A stretch of 64,000 nt of DNA from Thermococcus peptonophilus (GTDB taxonomy: Archaea > Methanobacteriota_B > Thermococci > Thermococcales > Thermococcaceae), in the NCBI RefSeq assembly GCF_001592435.1, contig NZ_CP014750.1, forward strand, positions 124,001-188,000, given 5' to 3'. Numbering within the stretch: position 1 is the first letter of the stretch; each line of letters begins with the position of its first letter. The position numbers and the translations under genes were made by a program. This document shows, in pieces, positions 61,832-64,000 of this stretch. Below the pieces are notes generated by a model that was not told where the DNA came from, searched no databases, and saw only the letters and a program-made list of their open reading frames with translations.

Positions 61832-62161
61832 ATGGTGAAGGCTTTGGTGATAATCTCAAGCGACGACGAGAGTGCTTTACCGGGCTTCATGTGGGCGGCC
61901 AATGCTATCAAGCACGGCTGGGTCGAGGACGTTGAGGTTATCCTCTTCGGCCCTATAGAGAGGGCGATAGCCAATGGAGACGAGCGATTCCTTCCATGGA
62001 TTGAGAAGCTGAGAGAGCTTGGAAAACTCCCGATAGCCTGCAAGAGGATCGCGGAGTTTGAGGGGTTTGAGGTCTCCCTGCAGAGATACGTCAGGACGGA
62101 GTACGTCGGAAAAATCATAGCGGAGCACCTGGAGAAGGGCTACGTTCCGATGACCTTTTGA
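61832..62161 (+). CDS. DsrE family protein
   Basis: Small protein of 109 residues with the DsrE/TusD fold: ALVIISSDDESALPGFMWAANAIKHG at the start and EVILFGPIERAIANGD in the middle. A cysteine in GKLPIACKRIAEF (about residue 71) is at the place where DsrE-type proteins carry persulfide. It may relay sulfur or act with the neighbouring cysteine-rich protein. ATG 61832 follows GAGGGGTGAAA. It lies 52 nt before the thioredoxin-CcdA fusion gene. Confidence 0.85.
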   Translation: MVKALVIISSDDESALPGFMWAANAIKHGWVEDVEVILFGPIERAIANGDERFLPWIEKLRELGKLPIACKRIAEFEGFEVSLQRYVRTEYVGKIIAEHLEKGYVPMTF

Positions 62162-62213
62162 TGAAAAACGCTTCAAGAAAAGTCTTTTTAACGGCATTGG
62201 AGAGGCAGTTTAG

Positions 62214-63524
62214 GTGGATAAAGTGCGGAGGGCGCTCCCAGTATTCATAATGTCCCTGCTCTTCACGGGCTTCGTGGTGGCCGGTGAGGTCTCCTACGGA
62301 GGACTAAAGTTCCACGACGTTTCGAGCAAGGAAGAGCTCAACTCCCTGATATCCGCTCACGAGGGAGAGTACTTCTTCATCTTCTACCACTCTGAGAGCT
62401 GTCCCGCCTGCCAATACATGAAGGATAGCGTTTTCCCAACGGAAAAGGCCAAGAAAGCCCTCAAAGGACTTAATTTGGTCGCCGTTGACGTTTACAGAGG
62501 GAGAGAGATAACGACGCTCCGCTATCGGGTTTATGACAAGGTTCTCGTGCTCCAGCCGGACAACTCCGGCTACTACACGCCCAAGAAGCCTGGCGAGGAA
62601 ATCAGCGTTGGAGTACCTGGAACACCGACGATGGTGATATTCAAGGTCGTTAACGGGACGAAGGTTCTTAAGGGAGTGGCCGTTGGGGCGCTGAATCCTA
62701 ATGGCCTTGAATTCTTCGTAAAAACTGCTGTAGGAGACGAGCTCCAAAACACCACCGGAGCCAATGGTGCTCAAAGCGAGACGGCAGAAAAGGGAGCCTC
62801 GAAGGGAGCCCCCAACACAAACCTAAGCCTTGCCGTTCTTCTCCCGATATTCTCCGCGGGAATCGTGAGCGTGTTCTCCCCCTGCGTCCTGCCCATAATA
62901 GTGGGCACGCTCTCGCTCACCTTTGCTAGGAGAAGTGTTGAGGCCATAGTTGCGGGGATGGTGGTCTCGTTTGCACTCCTCGGTGCCCTCGTGGGGAGCC
63001 TTGGGGAGTACGCCTCCGGGATACAGGGGGCCCTCTACCTCATCGGCGGGGCGGGCTTCATAGTCGTCGGCCTCAGCTTCGTTAGTGACAGGGTGAGGAC
63101 AAGGATGGAGAGGGTTCTAAGCTTCTCCCCATCGGACAGGGTGTCCAAGAATAGCGGCCTCGCCTATGACTTCGCCCTCGGCTCTGCCCTTGGGGCAACT
63201 TGGTTAGGGTGTATAGCGCCCTACGTGGGCTTCGCAGTTCTCACGGCGGCCCTGAGTGGAGACACCCTAAGCGGAGTCGTGGTCATGGGCACTTACGGCC
63301 TCGGGATGGGGCTCACGGTTTATCTTCTCACATCCTCGAAAGACCTCGCCGAGTGGGTCAACAGGAAGTTCCTCTCAAACCGGCTTTCACTGGGGGCTTC
63401 AAAGAGGGCAAAGTGGGAAATAGCCCTCGGAGTTGCCCTCATAGCCCTCGGAGTTTTGATGCTGACCGAAGTTACGCCGCTGAAGCTGTGGAGTGCGCTC
63501 TTCGAATCGCTCTCAAAACTTTAA
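62214..63524 (+). CDS. Thioredoxin-CcdA fusion (DsbD-like)
   Basis: Membrane thiol-disulfide carrier of 436 residues. A signal-type helix (about 6-24) precedes an extracytoplasmic thioredoxin-like domain (about 30-180) with active site SCPACQYM. After a flexible linker (about 180-205) comes a CcdA/DsbD membrane core with about six helices; its redox cysteines lie in VFSPCVLPI and WLGCIAPYVGF. It should pass electrons from cytoplasmic thioredoxin to the outside. The order thioredoxin then CcdA differs from DsbD, which has the thioredoxin domain last. GTG 62214 or GTG 62223 could be the start; GGTGGAT suits the latter. Confidence 0.9.
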   Translation: MDKVRRALPVFIMSLLFTGFVVAGEVSYGGLKFHDVSSKEELNSLISAHEGEYFFIFYHSESCPACQYMKDSVFPTEKAKKALKGLNLVAVDVYRGREITTLRYRVYDKVLVLQPDNSGYYTPKKPGEEISVGVPGTPTMVIFKVVNGTKVLKGVAVGALNPNGLEFFVKTAVGDELQNTTGANGAQSETAEKGASKGAPNTNLSLAVLLPIFSAGIVSVFSPCVLPIIVGTLSLTFARRSVEAIVAGMVVSFALLGALVGSLGEYASGIQGALYLIGGAGFIVVGLSFVSDRVRTRMERVLSFSPSDRVSKNSGLAYDFALGSALGATWLGCIAPYVGFAVLTAALSGDTLSGVVVMGTYGLGMGLTVYLLTSSKDLAEWVNRKFLSNRLSLGASKRAKWEIALGVALIALGVLMLTEVTPLKLWSALFESLSKL

Positions 63525-63536
63525 GGGGGTGGTGAA

Positions 63537-63890
63537 ATGTTCAGGTACAGGAGAAAGGTTGGAATGTCCCTGAAGGAAGCCGAGGAGAAGTTTAAGGCAA
63601 GGCTTGAGGAGAAGGGCTACAAGGTGGTGCTCGAGTTCACGCCGAGCGATGTGGTTAAGGCGAAGCTCGGCGTTGAGATGGAGCCCTACAGGATTCTCTA
63701 CGTCTGCAACCCGAAGAAGTTCTACGAAATGACCAAGGTCGAGTACGAAATCGGTTCCTTTGCCCCCTGTCCGGTGCTCATCTACGAGAAGGGCGGAGAA
63801 ACTTACGTCGCCATAAACACTGCCGACGACATAGTTGAGGTTATCAAAGAACCGCTTGAGGATGTTAAAGCCGCTATTGAATCGCTTTGA
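63537..63890 (+). CDS. DUF302 family protein
   Basis: Protein of 117 residues with the DUF302 fold: a leading helix (SLKEAEEKFKARLEEKGYKVV), strand FTPSDVVKAKL, YRILYVCNPKKFYEM, and FAPCPVLIYEKGGETYVAI near the end. Function is unknown; in other organisms members occur with sulfur or redox genes. ATG 63537 follows GGGGGTGGTGAA and is 12 nt after the thioredoxin-CcdA gene, so it is in the same unit. Two cysteines (near 60 and 78) may be functional. Confidence 0.85.
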   Translation: MFRYRRKVGMSLKEAEEKFKARLEEKGYKVVLEFTPSDVVKAKLGVEMEPYRILYVCNPKKFYEMTKVEYEIGSFAPCPVLIYEKGGETYVAINTADDIVEVIKEPLEDVKAAIESL

Positions 63891-63964
63891 GCCCGTTTGT
63901 TTCTTTCCTACCTTTCCCACAATTTTAATAAGGTTGAGACGCAAATTTTAATGGGGTGATTCTC

Positions 63965-64000
63965 ATGCAGAGGGCTCTCGTGACTTTGAGGCCTTCAGAG
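63965..64000 (+). CDS. Start of a gene cut by the window edge
   Basis: Only twelve codons are present, reading MQRALVTLRPSE. GGGGTGATTCTC lies directly before the ATG and a TATA-like AATTTTAATAAGG at about 63921-63933 gives a promoter. The identity cannot be determined from this. Confidence 0.6.
   Translation, partial: MQRALVTLRPSE

Overview
The window looks like chromosome of a Thermococcus species (Euryarchaeota, Thermococcales). The evidence is the gene content: aIF5A, CheF and paired CheC proteins, EndoQ with a PCNA-interacting tail, archaeal ApgM, Nep1, a tungsten oxidoreductase of the AOR family and indolepyruvate oxidoreductase. Translation signals are GGTGA-type Shine-Dalgarno sites, and promoters have A/T-rich TATA boxes about 26 bp before the expected transcript start. 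Genes are tightly packed with many 4-nt ATGA overlaps. I saw no tRNA, rRNA, CRISPR array or intact insertion sequence.

Region by region. 1-9 kb: minus-strand chain of EndoQ, thiL, a glycosyltransferase, a NodB deacetylase and a radical SAM enzyme cut by the window edge, then a CLC chloride protein, an unknown protein, and an antiporter/CBS pair. 9-16 kb: agmatinase, a permease between two universal stress proteins, aIF5A, an NSS-like transporter, Nep1 and a lysine/saccharopine dehydrogenase-type enzyme. 16-20 kb: phosphoesterase, unknown protein, RNA m5C methyltransferase with three phased palindromes in front of its promoter, a small helical protein and ornithine carbamoyltransferase. 20-34 kb: a complete chemotaxis locus (cheW, mcp, cheR, cheY, cheB, cheA, two cheC, mcp, cheD, cheF) plus two unassigned coiled-coil membrane proteins. 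34-43 kb: thyX, HIT hydrolase, cation exchanger, phosphoglycerate mutase, an orphan binding lipoprotein, an aldo-keto reductase/AOR pair and an ArsC-like protein. 43-50 kb: an accessory-looking stretch with decayed sequence, an Lrp-type regulator with a five-cysteine tail, a membrane cytochrome b5-like protein, a large lipoprotein and assorted membrane proteins. 50-64 kb: iorBA, a two-gene restriction-modification module, sufCBD, thiI with an E1-like adenylyltransferase, a nitroreductase, and small sulfur/redox proteins including a thioredoxin-CcdA fusion.

How the parts work together. The chemotaxis genes encode a full signal chain from two receptors through CheW-CheA to CheY, with adaptation by CheR, CheB, CheC and CheD, and CheF as the archaeal link to the archaellum motor. 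The right end is rich in sulfur chemistry: Fe-S assembly (SufBCD), tRNA thiolation (ThiI), sulfur-carrier activation (E1-like), DsrE-type sulfur handling and extracytoplasmic thiol-disulfide exchange. Agmatinase (polyamine synthesis) and aIF5A (normally polyamine-modified) lie 3 kb apart.

The items most worth a second look are: the three palindromes spaced 32-33 bp apart before the RNA methyltransferase promoter; the restriction-modification module with an 18-bp palindrome over the methylase transcription start and a CTGTACAG element before both genes; a sharp codon-usage mosaic inside the second chemoreceptor; the cytochrome b5-like membrane protein in a lineage known to lack heme synthesis; and the Lrp regulator with a cysteine tail and two dyads in its divergent promoter. 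I did not find one unmistakable new multi-gene system.
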